This document shows, piece after piece, positions 46,188 to 55,282 of a stretch of 64,000 nucleotides of DNA. The DNA comes from Paenibacillus_AQ nitricinens (GTDB lineage Bacteria > Bacillota > Bacilli > Paenibacillales > Paenibacillaceae): the NCBI RefSeq assembly GCF_052056485.1, contig NZ_CP183948.1, positions 4,712,001 to 4,776,000 of the forward strand, written 5' to 3'. Under the pieces are notes generated by a model. The model saw nothing but the letters and a program-made list of their open reading frames with translations, did not search any database and was not told the origin of the DNA. Positions within the stretch are counted from its first letter, which is position 1, and each line of letters opens with the position of its first letter. A program made the position numbers and the translations under genes.

Positions 46188-46330
46188 AGTCTTTAAAATA
46201 TTATCTACTGCTTTCTGTTTTTCTTCTTCACTAGGCATACTATACCTATGACCATATCAGTTAAACTATTCCCAGTCAGTGGTGATACCGTGATACGAGT
46301 TACTGCACAAATACCTACGGTGATGGAGTA
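46187..46330 (-). pseudogene. Tyrosine recombinase C-terminal remnant
   Basis: On the minus strand the segment encodes R-Y-S-M-P-S-E-E-E-K-Q-K-A-V-D-N-I-L-K, nearly the same as the tail of the recombinase remnant at 51039-51227 (R-Y-S-M-P-S-E-D-D-K-Q-K-A-V-E). Upstream residues are out of frame. Only the last 40 or so codons survive. Confidence 0.75.
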
Positions 46331-46464
46331 AGCACGTTAACAGAGTAAATTTCTATTCAGTTATTACGTTGTTATTGTATATCAATTGTAGTTTTAGTGA
46401 AAAACTATAACTAATTATGCACACCCTTCGAATCATAATCTAAAAAAGAAACAAAAGTTCATAA

Positions 46465-47553
46465 TTAACCGCAAATAGGAAATCCATAACTCAAATTATT
46501 AATTGTTCTTTTTTCTATTCTCACACAACTTATTGAATCAGGGTCAAATAGCATTAGATTATATCCATTCATACTAACTGAACTCTCAAAAACTATACCA
46601 TGGTAGCCTGCTGATTTAGTTTCGTTAAGACTTTTTATGTAATCCACAATAATTTGGGTTGGTAAATAATCCAGTTTACCGTCTCCACTACGAATTGGCT
46701 TAGAAATAGCCCTATTTATTTTATGAAAATTCTCTAAGTTTATCGCAAACATCGTAGGGTCATCAAATTCGAAAACATCTAAATTTTTCAACAATCTAAA
46801 ATCAATAACTTTTAATTTTTCATCTAATCGAAATTTACCTATATAAACTGTGTCACTTAGGTTAGGTCTAATCTCGCTAATAACGGTTCCAATTTCATTC
46901 GCTAAATATAAATGACTAATTCCCTCTGAATTAGCCCTTCCTGCGGTTGCCACAGAAGGATGAGGTGCGCCCATTTGAAATACAGTCAACTCTTTATCAT
47001 TAGATATTCTACCTCTATAAAAAGTATCCTCATCAATAGTAGAGGTGATTTTAGGTAAGTATTCATTTAATACACTATAATTAAGATGATTAGTATGAAA
47101 TCTATTTTTGTGTTTAATATATTCAACAACATCCTCCCAAGGTGTTCCCCTTAATACCGAGTTTTGATATAGATAATCAACGTTCATCCACTCAATTATT
47201 CCTACTTGATTATTTAATAATGATATTTTATTTGGATATCTACTTTCGAGAAGTAAATTTAAAAACATGTGTATTTTTTCTGCATCAAAATCATTAAAAA
47301 TACTCCACTTTTTTTCAAACTCATCTTTAATACTGACCAACTTATACGGTGAATATCCATCAGTCATTAATTCAGTACCTAACTTAAATATACTTAAAAT
47401 ATTGTTAAACATCTCATCAATGCCTTGGTCATTCTCTAAGCTATATATATGTACATTATTATTACCACAAAAATCACATTCACCAATTCTCTTTATACTT
47501 TTAATAATGCTTTTGATTACCTCAGATCTAAAACATTTCTCGCAACAATTCAT
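46465..47553 (-). CDS. RES-domain protein with HEPN/RES N-terminal domain
   Basis: A 362-aa protein. The N-terminus has C-C-E-K-C and C-D-F-C-G, a zinc-ribbon-like start of the HEPN/RES N-terminal domain, then a helical region (50-165). The RES domain (about 190-350) shows F-Y-R-G-R-I, M-G-A-P-H-P, A-T-A-G-R-A-N-S-E-G-I-S-H-L-Y-L-A and E-I-R-P. RES toxins of Xre-RES modules degrade NAD+. No Xre/ParS antitoxin gene is next to it. Instead it follows sce7725- and sce7726-family genes closely in one orientation, so those may be its partners. Confidence 0.85.
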   Translation of the reverse strand: MNCCEKCFRSEVIKSIIKSIKRIGECDFCGNNNVHIYSLENDQGIDEMFNNILSIFKLGTELMTDGYSPYKLVSIKDEFEKKWSIFNDFDAEKIHMFLNLLLESRYPNKISLLNNQVGIIEWMNVDYLYQNSVLRGTPWEDVVEYIKHKNRFHTNHLNYSVLNEYLPKITSTIDEDTFYRGRISNDKELTVFQMGAPHPSVATAGRANSEGISHLYLANEIGTVISEIRPNLSDTVYIGKFRLDEKLKVIDFRLLKNLDVFEFDDPTMFAINLENFHKINRAISKPIRSGDGKLDYLPTQIIVDYIKSLNETKSAGYHGIVFESSVSMNGYNLMLFDPDSISCVRIEKRTINNLSYGFPICG

Positions 47554-47564
47554 ATATATGCCCC

Positions 47565-48497
47565 CTAGCCTAACATTTTATCTAATAACTCTAAGTGATG
47601 CATAATGGATAATTTTTTTAGAGTTGGTAGACCAGGATATGTTCCGTCATTATGATGTTGTAAAAAACTTCTCATTGCAAAAGTATTAATTCTTTCATCT
47701 TTGAAGCTTCGATGCCATTTCACTAATTTTTCCAAAGCCTCAAAGAATTTACCAGCCGGATCACTAATATCGTCATTTGAATCTGAAACAAAGTGCATAA
47801 TCTCCAAAGCATTTTCTAAGTTTGGATACACAATATGTATCGCTATGGCATATGGAGCAAAACCACCCTCGTTATATTCTTCTCCAACAATTGAATAATC
47901 TGAGAAACCTATGTATCCTTCATCTCTAAAATACAGATGTTCTTCTGAAAAAAATTCATTTTCTTGTTCCATATAGTCAACATTTCTTGAAAGTTTATGA
48001 AATTCATCGTTCAGACCAACTAAGTTCCTATTTTGTAGAAGTCTTCTAAAAGAATTATCTCTTGGTATCACGTTTAGACAAGGTGTTGCATCATCAAAAA
48101 TCCCATTATAAATTTGAATCAAACTTCTTTCTGTATGTATAATTGCTAATTCTGTTAATTCAGTAAAAAATCCATCCTGCAAATCTTGAATTTCCTTCTC
48201 TGAATCTTTATTCAAATTGTGACCAATAATAATCGAACTACTTGACATAAACTCTTTATATTGCTGATATATGCTACTTATACTTAGTTCCCCCGTAAAT
48301 GAACCTATTTTAGGATTAGAAACAATAATTAACTTTCTATCATTCTTTTCAAATGCCTGAACAGTAGATATTAATGTAGAACTGAATTTAATAGGTTCAA
48401 TAATTGGAATAATACCACTGCTCATTAAGCCTCTTGATTGTAATTCTCTAATTGCTAATAGATCATACTGTCTCCCTCTAATTATCGGATAATACAT
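47565..48497 (-). CDS. sce7725 family protein (phage beta-protein-like)
   Basis: A 310-aa protein starting Y-Y-P-I-I-R-G-R-Q-Y-D-L-L-A-I-R-E-L, the hallmark of the sce7725 family, followed by I-I-P-I-I-E-P-I-K. It ends H-H-N-D-G-T-Y-P-G-L. The family is known mainly from its co-occurrence with sce7726 and resembles the T4 beta-protein family; its biochemical role is unknown. It starts 17 bases after the sce7726 gene ends. Confidence 0.85.
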   Translation of the reverse strand: MYYPIIRGRQYDLLAIRELQSRGLMSSGIIPIIEPIKFSSTLISTVQAFEKNDRKLIIVSNPKIGSFTGELSISSIYQQYKEFMSSSSIIIGHNLNKDSEKEIQDLQDGFFTELTELAIIHTERSLIQIYNGIFDDATPCLNVIPRDNSFRRLLQNRNLVGLNDEFHKLSRNVDYMEQENEFFSEEHLYFRDEGYIGFSDYSIVGEEYNEGGFAPYAIAIHIVYPNLENALEIMHFVSDSNDDISDPAGKFFEALEKLVKWHRSFKDERINTFAMRSFLQHHNDGTYPGLPTLKKLSIMHHLELLDKMLG

Positions 48498-48514
48498 GTA
48501 CTTTCTTCCTCCTT

Positions 48515-49330
48515 TTATGTTGGTTTTTTTAATATTTCATCTATCTTATATAATTCCTGATGTTTAATATTGCTTAGATAAATTAGCCACCTAATTGGAG
48601 TGGGTAAGCCTTTTAATATTTTTACATCATAATGTACTATTCTCTTTCTTAACTGATTCAGTACCAATCTCTGTGCTTCTTTAATAGGTAACGCTTTAAA
48701 CCATTGAAGAGATATTTTAAAATACTGAACTGGCTTTACGTCAGGCAAACAGCCAAATTGAGAAAATAATAATTCTTCATACTCTTTTTTCCTTAATAAC
48801 TTAAATAGAACTTCATGATTCAGGTTATTATCATTCTCGACAGCCTCTTTTTTAACGCTCAATCTAACGTCATCAGTTAAAACAATAATGCCTACCGATA
48901 GGTTTGATTCTTTAGTGACTTTATAAACTGGATAGTAGTTCTTCTCAGAAGTCACAACATATACTTTACTAAATGCAGTTGTATAATCTTCTAATTGATA
49001 CACCAACCTTTCTAAATTATCGAGATCAGTCTTAATCTCATAAACTATCCCTACTTTGTGATTAATTAAAACAAAATCAGCCTTTGATTTTCCAATTGTT
49101 AACTCACTAAAAGCTGAGGTTGTATTCAAGCTATACTTCCCCAATACCAACTTATTAAATAACGTACTTTTATAGAAATACTCATTTCTATAAAATTGGT
49201 TCAACAATGTATAATTTTTTTCAAGTTCTTCATTAAATGCGTTTACACTGAAATTTTCTGAAAATAAAGTACTCATGATGTACTTTCTGCTAAAGAATTT
49301 ATTCAAATACGTATAATTCAAACTAATCAC
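48515..49330 (-). CDS. sce7726 family protein, predicted PD-(D/E)XK-type nuclease
   Basis: A 271-aa protein matching the sce7726 family: Y-R-N-E-Y-F-Y-K-S-T-L-F-N-K-L, S-K-A-D-F-V-L-I-N and V-Y-E-I-K-T-D-L-D-N-L. The D...E-x-K arrangement is a restriction-nuclease-type active site. The GTG at 49330 or an internal ATG at 49276 could be the start. An IS256 element lies 111 bases upstream and may have displaced its promoter. It is the first gene of sce7726-sce7725-RES. Confidence 0.83.
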   Translation of the reverse strand: MISLNYTYLNKFFSRKYIMSTLFSENFSVNAFNEELEKNYTLLNQFYRNEYFYKSTLFNKLVLGKYSLNTTSAFSELTIGKSKADFVLINHKVGIVYEIKTDLDNLERLVYQLEDYTTAFSKVYVVTSEKNYYPVYKVTKESNLSVGIIVLTDDVRLSVKKEAVENDNNLNHEVLFKLLRKKEYEELLFSQFGCLPDVKPVQYFKISLQWFKALPIKEAQRLVLNQLRKRIVHYDVKILKGLPTPIRWLIYLSNIKHQELYKIDEILKKPT

Positions 49331-49440
49331 ACTTTCTAAACTAAACTACTATTGCAATCAATTTTACATTAGATATACCATTTTAACTTAGAAAATCATG
49401 TTTTTACCTTTATTATACTACCAATTCTAACAAATTTACT

Positions 49441-49448
49441 CATTTTTT
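49441..49448 (+). repeat. Left 8-bp target-site duplication of the IS256-family element
   Basis: CATTTTTT at 49441-49448 is repeated at 50862-50869 on the other side of the element. Confidence 0.8.
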
Positions 49449-50861
49449 GGTAGCGTCAAGAAGTTTGTGTAAGAGAACAGAAAGTAGCTTCTCGGGTATC
49501 TGTTAGTGGGTGTGGATGTTCTTTGGGGCGGGGAAACCCGCCCCAAAGAACGAGGAAATTAGGCAGGTTCTTCCTGCCCTTCCTGCACCGGGTACCGCGC
49601 TTCAAACATGTTGTTCAGTTTCTTCTTAACCTCCAGATCACCGAAGCCGCGAATCACTCGTTCGCTAAAACGTTCATTGTAGTCCATCACGTCGAGGTAG
49701 ACAATTTTCTCTGCCGCATCCATATTCGTGAGACTGTTCATCGGCTTTAGGCGCTTTCGGATTTCCTTGTTCATTCGTTCAATCGGATTGGAGGTGTAGA
49801 TTGCTTCTTTCACGAGTGCCGGATACTTGTAAAACGTTAGCAAGGTAGAGAGTTGCTCCTCCCAAGACCGCATCTCTTTGGGGTACAGCTTGCCCCATTT
49901 TGCCTTTACCGTATCAAACGCAGCTAGCGCCAGATCGTGGTCCTGCGCCGTGTAGATGGTCTTTAGATCCTCAATCACTTCCGTTTTGTGCTGGATCCGG
50001 ATTTTAGGGAAGGTAGAGCGAACCTTGTGGACAATACAGTGCTGCACATCGGCTTTTGGGTAGGTTTCTTTAAATGCAGCATCGAGTCCTGGTAGCCCGT
50101 CAAATATACCGAGCAGTACTTCCTGTGCGCCTCGGTTGTAGAGGTCTTTCAACACTTCACGCCAGCCGTTTGCGCTCTCTTGGCCACCTACATAGAAGCC
50201 AAGAATTTGCCGGTGCCCATCTTCGTCGATCCCCATCGCGAAATAAACGACTTCTCCCTTGACGGTCCCGCGTTTAAGCTTGACGTACAAGCCGTCCAGA
50301 TAGATCACGGAATAACGCTTGTTTAACGAACGTTTTTGCCACTGGTGGATGTCGTCAAGTACCGTAGCTGTTATATTACTGACCGTTGTGGGGGAGTAGT
50401 GGCTGCCAAACATACTTTCAATAAAACGGGCTACATCCCGGGTGCCCATGCCCGACTTATACATCTGAATTACCGCCTCTTCCAGCCAGCCGTCCCGTCT
50501 CTGGTACGGCTCAAACAACTGAGTCTGGAACAGACCTTGGCGGTCTCGGGGAACCTCTAAATCCTCCACATTGCCGTATTTCGTATGCAGGTTTCGTGTG
50601 TAATATCCGTTGCGGCTGTTGCGTGCACCTGCTTCATCACTCGACATGAACGCTTGGATTTCTGCGCGCATAATGGATTCCATGTTATCTTTTACAAACT
50701 GAGTGACAAGATTTTCAAATAGATTATTAAGTTGGTTTTCGGGTAAAATAGTCATCGAGTAGGGTTCCTTTCTTGGTGGACTTCGCAATCCCGAGAATAC
50801 CCTACTTTTTTGTTGCCTGACTAGGCTCCAAATCCTGGTACACAACTTATTTTACGCCATC
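49449..50861 (-). mobile_element. IS256-family insertion sequence
   Basis: A 1413-bp element with imperfect 22-bp terminal inverted repeats (GGTAGCGTCAAGAAG... against GATGGCGTAAAATAAG..., 15 of 22 matches, both ending TTGTGT). It is flanked by an 8-bp direct repeat. The higher GC of its coding region contrasts with the A/T-rich surroundings, marking a recent arrival. Confidence 0.9.
49559..50755 (-). CDS. IS256-family (mutator-type) transposase
   Basis: A 398-aa DDE transposase. The catalytic D residues are in I-Y-L-D-G-L-Y-V and G-I-F-D-G-L-P-G. The C/H pair is in D-V-Q-H-C-I-V-H-K, and the E lies in Y-T-S-N-P-I-E-R-M-N-K-E-I. ATG 50755 follows AAGGAA; the upstream 30 codons lack a start signal. 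The gene appears intact. Confidence 0.94.
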   Translation of the reverse strand: MTILPENQLNNLFENLVTQFVKDNMESIMRAEIQAFMSSDEAGARNSRNGYYTRNLHTKYGNVEDLEVPRDRQGLFQTQLFEPYQRRDGWLEEAVIQMYKSGMGTRDVARFIESMFGSHYSPTTVSNITATVLDDIHQWQKRSLNKRYSVIYLDGLYVKLKRGTVKGEVVYFAMGIDEDGHRQILGFYVGGQESANGWREVLKDLYNRGAQEVLLGIFDGLPGLDAAFKETYPKADVQHCIVHKVRSTFPKIRIQHKTEVIEDLKTIYTAQDHDLALAAFDTVKAKWGKLYPKEMRSWEEQLSTLLTFYKYPALVKEAIYTSNPIERMNKEIRKRLKPMNSLTNMDAAEKIVYLDVMDYNERFSERVIRGFGDLEVKKKLNNMFEARYPVQEGQEEPA

Positions 50862-51012
50862 CATTTTTTTATTTACAAAAATAAATCAGTCTTAATGTTA
50901 ACGCATAATAGTATTGCTTCGTTACCTTTTACAAGTTGCTGGGTAGATGTGAACCTGAATTTCTTCATATAAAAACCAAGTTCCGACTGTAAACCTCCCC
51001 CCGCCCCTACAC

Positions 51013-51038
51013 AACAAAAAACCACTCTTATTGAGTGG
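51013..51038 (-). terminator. Terminator after the tyrosine recombinase pseudogene
   Basis: CCACTC-TTATT-GAGTGG followed on the minus strand by TTTTTTG. Confidence 0.8.
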
Positions 51039-51586
51039 CTAGTCCTTGTATATGTGTTCTACAGCTTTCTGCTTATCATCTTCACTTGGCATCGAATACC
51101 TTAAAATCATTTTCGCACTTAAATGACCACTCAAACTCTGAATGACACAAATATCCTCTCCTGCACGTACAAGCCCTGTAATGAAGCTGTGTCGAGTCTG
51201 ATGGTCATTGTGTCCATGCATCTCCATTAGATGCTAATACGCTCTTGTCTATTACTTATGAATAGAGCAGGGTTACTGTCTGTTCTTTCATCAAGATATT
51301 TTTCTATAGCGCTTCTTACTTCCACATCAGCTAGTGTACTCTCTTTATTCCCCTTACCTGAACGAACTAGCATCGAGCCTTTGCGGTCGCTTACATCAAC
51401 GTCTGAGAGGTCTAGAGTGACTAATCCCGACACACTACTACCAGTCATGAGTAGTGTCATTAGAATAGCATAATCTCTTTTATTACCTGTACGATCAATA
51501 TCTCTAATTAACTTATTCCGTTCAGACTGTTGCTTTCGTATCGCTATACATCTATATAGGGTTACTATCTCTATGTGTACTGACAC
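51039..51586 (-). pseudogene. Broken tyrosine recombinase (integrase)
   Basis: Two abutting frames (51586-51227 and 51227-51039) together resemble the catalytic domain of an Xer-like integrase. The first has L-D-L-S-D-V-D and R-S-G-K-G-N-K. The second has H-Q-T-R-H-S-F, L-S-G-H-L-S-A and L-R-Y-S-M-P-S. The N-terminal domain is missing, the first catalytic Arg region reads T-G-S-S-V-S-G, and a stop/deletion separates the halves. It is clearly inactive. Confidence 0.85.
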
Positions 51587-51602
51587 TCTCCCCTAAAGAC
51601 GA

Positions 51603-51623
51603 TCACTTTTCAACTGTAAACCT
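51603..51623 (+). repeat. 21-bp direct repeat, copy 2
   Basis: Identical to 46121-46141. It lies just upstream of the broken recombinase and may mark the intergenic spacer of a former recombinase array. Confidence 0.9.
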
Positions 51624-51934
51624 AGCCTCCGTCCCGCTTAAAACTGTTTATGCTTATGACACAGTTCATCATAATGTATCTAAGAGTAAAATAACGCTTC
51701 AATTTTAGGGCTACATCAATATGAAAAGAACCATTCATCAAGTATGAATGGTTCAACAAAGAACTTCTCTTGTATTGAACGAATTATCAGAAACTTGATA
51801 TCTGAGTGAATATCCAAAAGTAACTAGCAGTTGAATGATATCTGACAGCGATTAGTACTTATAGCTATTCAAATTACTAATCAATCCTTTAAATACCTTT
51901 CCGTTAAAATCACAGTTGGTACGATAGTAGACGT
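51624..51934. other. Gene-free region
   Basis: About 310 bases with no coding frame. A weak GAACCATTC/GAATGGTTC inverted pair near 51729-51755 could end transcription. Confidence 0.4.
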
Positions 51935-53419
51935 TTAATTCGCAAACGGATCTGGTACGTGAAACTTTTCTTTTATTTGTGTGATACAGCTTTCTATTTC
52001 TTCGATAGAGCCAAGATTCCTGAATTTAATTGCGTAGTCCAAAGCAGTAGGCGAACTACTGTAAACACACAGTAGTATGTTAATCTCTGACAACCTCTCG
52101 TTTACAAAGTCCTTATTACGCCTTGCTAACTTATTTAAAGTTTCCCTGTGGTTTGCATATACATATTCCGCTAAGGAAACCTTATCCTTGTTCTTAGACG
52201 TTAGGTAAATCTGCAAGGTCATATTTCCTTGGTCTATCAAAAAACCAATCAGTCGGAAATCAGCAAGACCAGCGAACGTTGTTAATACTCGCAATGAGAT
52301 GTCATCACTTGCTTTAAAGTCTTTGTAATCCTCCTTATTGGCTACTGATACTTCGACGATACTCTTGTACTTGGAGAAGAACTCTTCAATACTGAGATTG
52401 ATCACGTCTTTTCGCATCAACATTAGTTCTTTATCGTAAGAGTCATCATCTGGATCAAATAATGTTTGGTAGTAAGTAAATTCATAATCGGAGTCTGCGA
52501 TAAGCTCTTCGAAACGGTCTGTGAACTTATCGCCGTAATTAATCCTAGCGTATGTACTCTTTTCCACTAACCTCTCCAAGTAAAGCTTTTCCTCTTTCTC
52601 CATAGCCTTTTGCGTGAGAATATTAAGAACATAGCATAACCTGTCCTCCATGTAAGACTCTAAACTATCGCTTACTAGTACAAAATAGTCGAATGGTTTG
52701 CACTTTCTTACTCTTACAGTAGATACTGGGACAGTGTTTTCTCTCGGGTTATGGTAAGTAAAGTATTGCGTCCTATCATACCGACCCACCAAGGTGGTTC
52801 TTGGAGTTCTAATGTAATTAAATTCAATAGTTAACTCGGACTTCTCCACGTCAAGGAAGTACAAAAGACCTGTTTTGTCGTAAATATGTTCATCGAATTT
52901 AACCCGTTTTCTAGCATCTGTAAAGTCCCTAGCTGACGAGAATTTCATAAACTTAGCTTTGTCGAAAATCCAGAAATCCTGAATACCGACAGACTCATAT
53001 AAGTTATGGCGTTCTTTCCAATGAGCAATGCTTATTGGACTGTGTTGAAACTCGAAAGCCCATTTCAGTCCTGCAAGCATTCCATCTTTATGCTCTACAT
53101 AAATATCTGCTATTTGTCCAGTGGTGGGTATATGCACCTCATATTGCACAAATGCAGTAGGAAACATACCCCTTAGCCATTCGTGCAGAATGGTCTTGCC
53201 CTTGATGTGGCTTTTTGTTTCAGGCTCATGACCAACATATTTACATTCTGCTACACGATGTGCAAAATGTGATGTATTTACGCTACCTTTCTTGAATATC
53301 ACATCTCCACCACAGTTAGGACAAAATACTTGATGTGCCTTTACCAATTTAGAGACTACCTTCACATCACAATTTGTTGAAATCATGGTCTCTTTACTAG
53401 CTGTTATACATCTTAACAA
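51935..53419 (-). CDS. CoiA-like competence/nuclease-fold protein with long C-terminus
   Basis: A 494-aa protein. The N-terminus has C-P-N-C-G-G-D-V-I-F-K-K-G ... H-F-A-H, followed by S-H-I-K-G-K-T-I-L-H-E-W-L, I-A-D-I-Y-V-E, and E-F-Q-H-S-P-I-S with W-I-F-D. These are the hallmarks of CoiA, a nuclease-like protein needed for DNA processing in competence. The TTG start has GGGGGTG 7 bases upstream. The C-terminal 270 residues are unlike standard CoiA (about 370 aa in all) and may be a separate domain. It lies in mobile DNA, so a defence or transfer role is as likely as competence. Confidence 0.78.
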   Translation of the reverse strand: MLRCITASKETMISTNCDVKVVSKLVKAHQVFCPNCGGDVIFKKGSVNTSHFAHRVAECKYVGHEPETKSHIKGKTILHEWLRGMFPTAFVQYEVHIPTTGQIADIYVEHKDGMLAGLKWAFEFQHSPISIAHWKERHNLYESVGIQDFWIFDKAKFMKFSSARDFTDARKRVKFDEHIYDKTGLLYFLDVEKSELTIEFNYIRTPRTTLVGRYDRTQYFTYHNPRENTVPVSTVRVRKCKPFDYFVLVSDSLESYMEDRLCYVLNILTQKAMEKEEKLYLERLVEKSTYARINYGDKFTDRFEELIADSDYEFTYYQTLFDPDDDSYDKELMLMRKDVINLSIEEFFSKYKSIVEVSVANKEDYKDFKASDDISLRVLTTFAGLADFRLIGFLIDQGNMTLQIYLTSKNKDKVSLAEYVYANHRETLNKLARRNKDFVNERLSEINILLCVYSSSPTALDYAIKFRNLGSIEEIESCITQIKEKFHVPDPFAN

Positions 53420-53773
53420 AATAACACCCCCATATATAACTAAAGTTTGAATACCCTATCATTATAGTACCTACTCCTCATTTGAAAGAAAAGATGTGCT
53501 ATATGGTTATGTATAGATTTGTTCCAGAACACGTTACGACTAATATGTTCAGCGCTAGTACAATGTTGCGCTTTTTTTCATTTATAGAATACTTAGTCTA
53601 GTTGAAGAAATCCACCAGTTAGTTCAATAACACTATCAATATTACTCTACAACATCATAATGCGTAGACTGTTTCTAAGGCATACTTGAATATCACATGA
53701 ATCTTTACACAAGCCCAACAGAGTTGTTCAAAAGTCAGAAGTCATATAGTCCCGCTCCTGCTTCCTTATACAA
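53420..53773. other. Gene-free region before the serine recombinase control region
   Basis: About 350 A/T-rich bases without a coding frame. Confidence 0.4.
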
Positions 53774-53893
53774 TGTCAATAAGTATAATTTAAGCCACAT
53801 GTGTCAAATGTTCAAATCAGTACGTTTAGCAATATGTCAATAAACCAATTAAACATTTAGAAACATGTCATAAAAACGATATATATTTTGACA
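53774..53893. promoter_or_regulatory. Row of TGTCA motifs upstream of the serine recombinase (possible res/operator region)
   Basis: TGTCA occurs at 53774, 53802, 53835 and 53866, and its inverse TGACA at 53889. Spacings are 28, 33, 31 and 23 bases, close to whole helical turns. The last two form an inverted pair just before the gene. Resolvases bind several such sites at res. Confidence 0.5.
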
Positions 53894-53942
53894 CATAAAT
53901 GGTATAATATTCATATAACAATACATGGAAAGGGTGATGGCG

Positions 53943-54554
53943 ATGAGTGACATTAGACATTTTGGCTATGTGCGAGTATCTAGCAAAGATCAGAATGAAG
54001 CAAGACAATTAGAAGCAATGAAAGACCTAGGAATACTACAACGTGACATGTACATAGATAAACAGAGTGGCAAGGATACTAATAGAACTGGATACCAGTC
54101 TATGAAGAATAGCCTTAGAAAGGGTGATATTCTATTCATTAAAGAACTTGACCGACTAGGACGTAATGCACAGGATATCAAACGTGAGTGGCAAGAGATA
54201 ACGCAGGAAATAGGCGCTCACATCGTAATCCTTGATATGCCCATCCTTGACACCAGACAGTATCAGAATGGGTTAGAGAAGCTTATATCAAGTATTGTTC
54301 TTGAACTATTATCATACATGGCTGAACGTGAGAGAGAAAAAATAAATGGAAGACAAGCAGAAGGTATTGCTACAGCGTTGAGTAACGGAGTGGTATTTGG
54401 ACGCCCCAAACAAGTAATTACGGATGATTTTAAGCATTCATACACTGAATGGAAACAAGGAGCGATTACAGCTGTTGAAGCTATGAGAAGGCTTAATATG
54501 AAGCCTAATACATTCTATCGTCGAGTCAAGGAATATGAGTTGCAATCAAATTAA
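53943..54554 (+). CDS. Serine recombinase / resolvase-invertase
   Basis: About 203 aa. Catalytic domain with Y-V-R-V-S-S-K-D-Q (nucleophile Ser), D-K-Q-S-G-K-D-T-N-R, G-D-I-L-F-I-K-E-L-D-R-L-G-R and E-R-E-R-E-K-I, followed by a C-terminal helix-turn-helix (A-V-E-A-M-R-R-L-N-M-K-P-N-T-F-Y-R). ATG 53943 is best spaced from the AAAGGGTGATG site; ATGs at 53925 and 53937 are alternatives. It resembles plasmid/transposon resolvases. Confidence 0.92.
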   Translation: MSDIRHFGYVRVSSKDQNEARQLEAMKDLGILQRDMYIDKQSGKDTNRTGYQSMKNSLRKGDILFIKELDRLGRNAQDIKREWQEITQEIGAHIVILDMPILDTRQYQNGLEKLISSIVLELLSYMAEREREKINGRQAEGIATALSNGVVFGRPKQVITDDFKHSYTEWKQGAITAVEAMRRLNMKPNTFYRRVKEYELQSN

Positions 54555-54577
54555 ACGTCCCTAGTGGACGTTTTTTT
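54554..54577 (+). terminator. Terminator after the serine recombinase
   Basis: AACGTCC-CTAGT-GGACGTT followed by TTTTTT, directly after the stop codon. Confidence 0.93.
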
Positions 54578-55090
54578 CATAGTCGAACACTATTTATCTT
54601 CCTCAATTCTTTATATACATTACTTTATGTTTTATCTTAGTGATAAATATGTATATCGTAGTCTATAGAGTCTCGTTAAAAATGCTTAAAACAGCCAATT
54701 TTATAATTTCAGATTTCCATCAAATTCATTATCACGAGTTCGCCTAATTTCAAGCGTTTTTTTTGATTTTTGTAAAATATAGTAAAAAAAACCAAACAAC
54801 GAAAACCCCCTTAGTTTAATAGGTTTTTCAACTCGTAAATTTTAAGCTGATTATTAAAAATCTTAATTAATCATAAACTAACATTTCGGATATTATTAAT
54901 GATTTAATTCTACTTTATTTAAATATTTTTAGGGTTATAAATATTTCCAAAGTTTTGATCTTCTTTAAAAGAGTTCAAATCAAACAGAGTATAAAAGAAA
55001 CATTTCTCAATTATTTAAATAAGTAGACCTATAAGATAATTCAATGGTAGAATTTAGGTGTTTATAGAGAAAGGGGATCAGTTATAAATA
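54578..55090. other. Gene-free region
   Basis: About 510 strongly A/T-rich bases without coding frames. A GGGG motif at 55072-55077 precedes the next small gene. Confidence 0.4.
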
Positions 55091-55282
55091 ATGAATGAAG
55101 ATAAAACAGCGGAGATATTCAAATTTGTAGTAGTTTTTATAATTATAGCTTGGTTACTTGTTCGTTGTGCTTCTCTTCCTAGCAACGAGCCAAAAGATTT
55201 TAAAGATATGTCAAAAAAGGAACAGAATCAATTTTTGGATTGGCGTGACAAAGAACAACAAAAAAGAATTAATAATGAATAG
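55091..55282 (+). CDS. Small membrane protein, 63 aa
   Basis: One N-terminal transmembrane helix (about residues 10-26, F-K-F-V-V-V-F-I-I-I-A-W-L-L-V) followed by a charged tail rich in Lys, Gln and Asp. The ribosome binding site is poorly spaced (AGGGGA about 14 bases upstream). Unknown. Confidence 0.55.
   Translation: MNEDKTAEIFKFVVVFIIIAWLLVRCASLPSNEPKDFKDMSKKEQNQFLDWRDKEQQKRINNE

Noticed and set aside
53888..53908. TTGACA and TATAAT boxes before the serine recombinase
   Set aside because: Only 9 bases separate them, too close for a sigma-A promoter as a pair; TGACA is better read as part of the TGTCA array.
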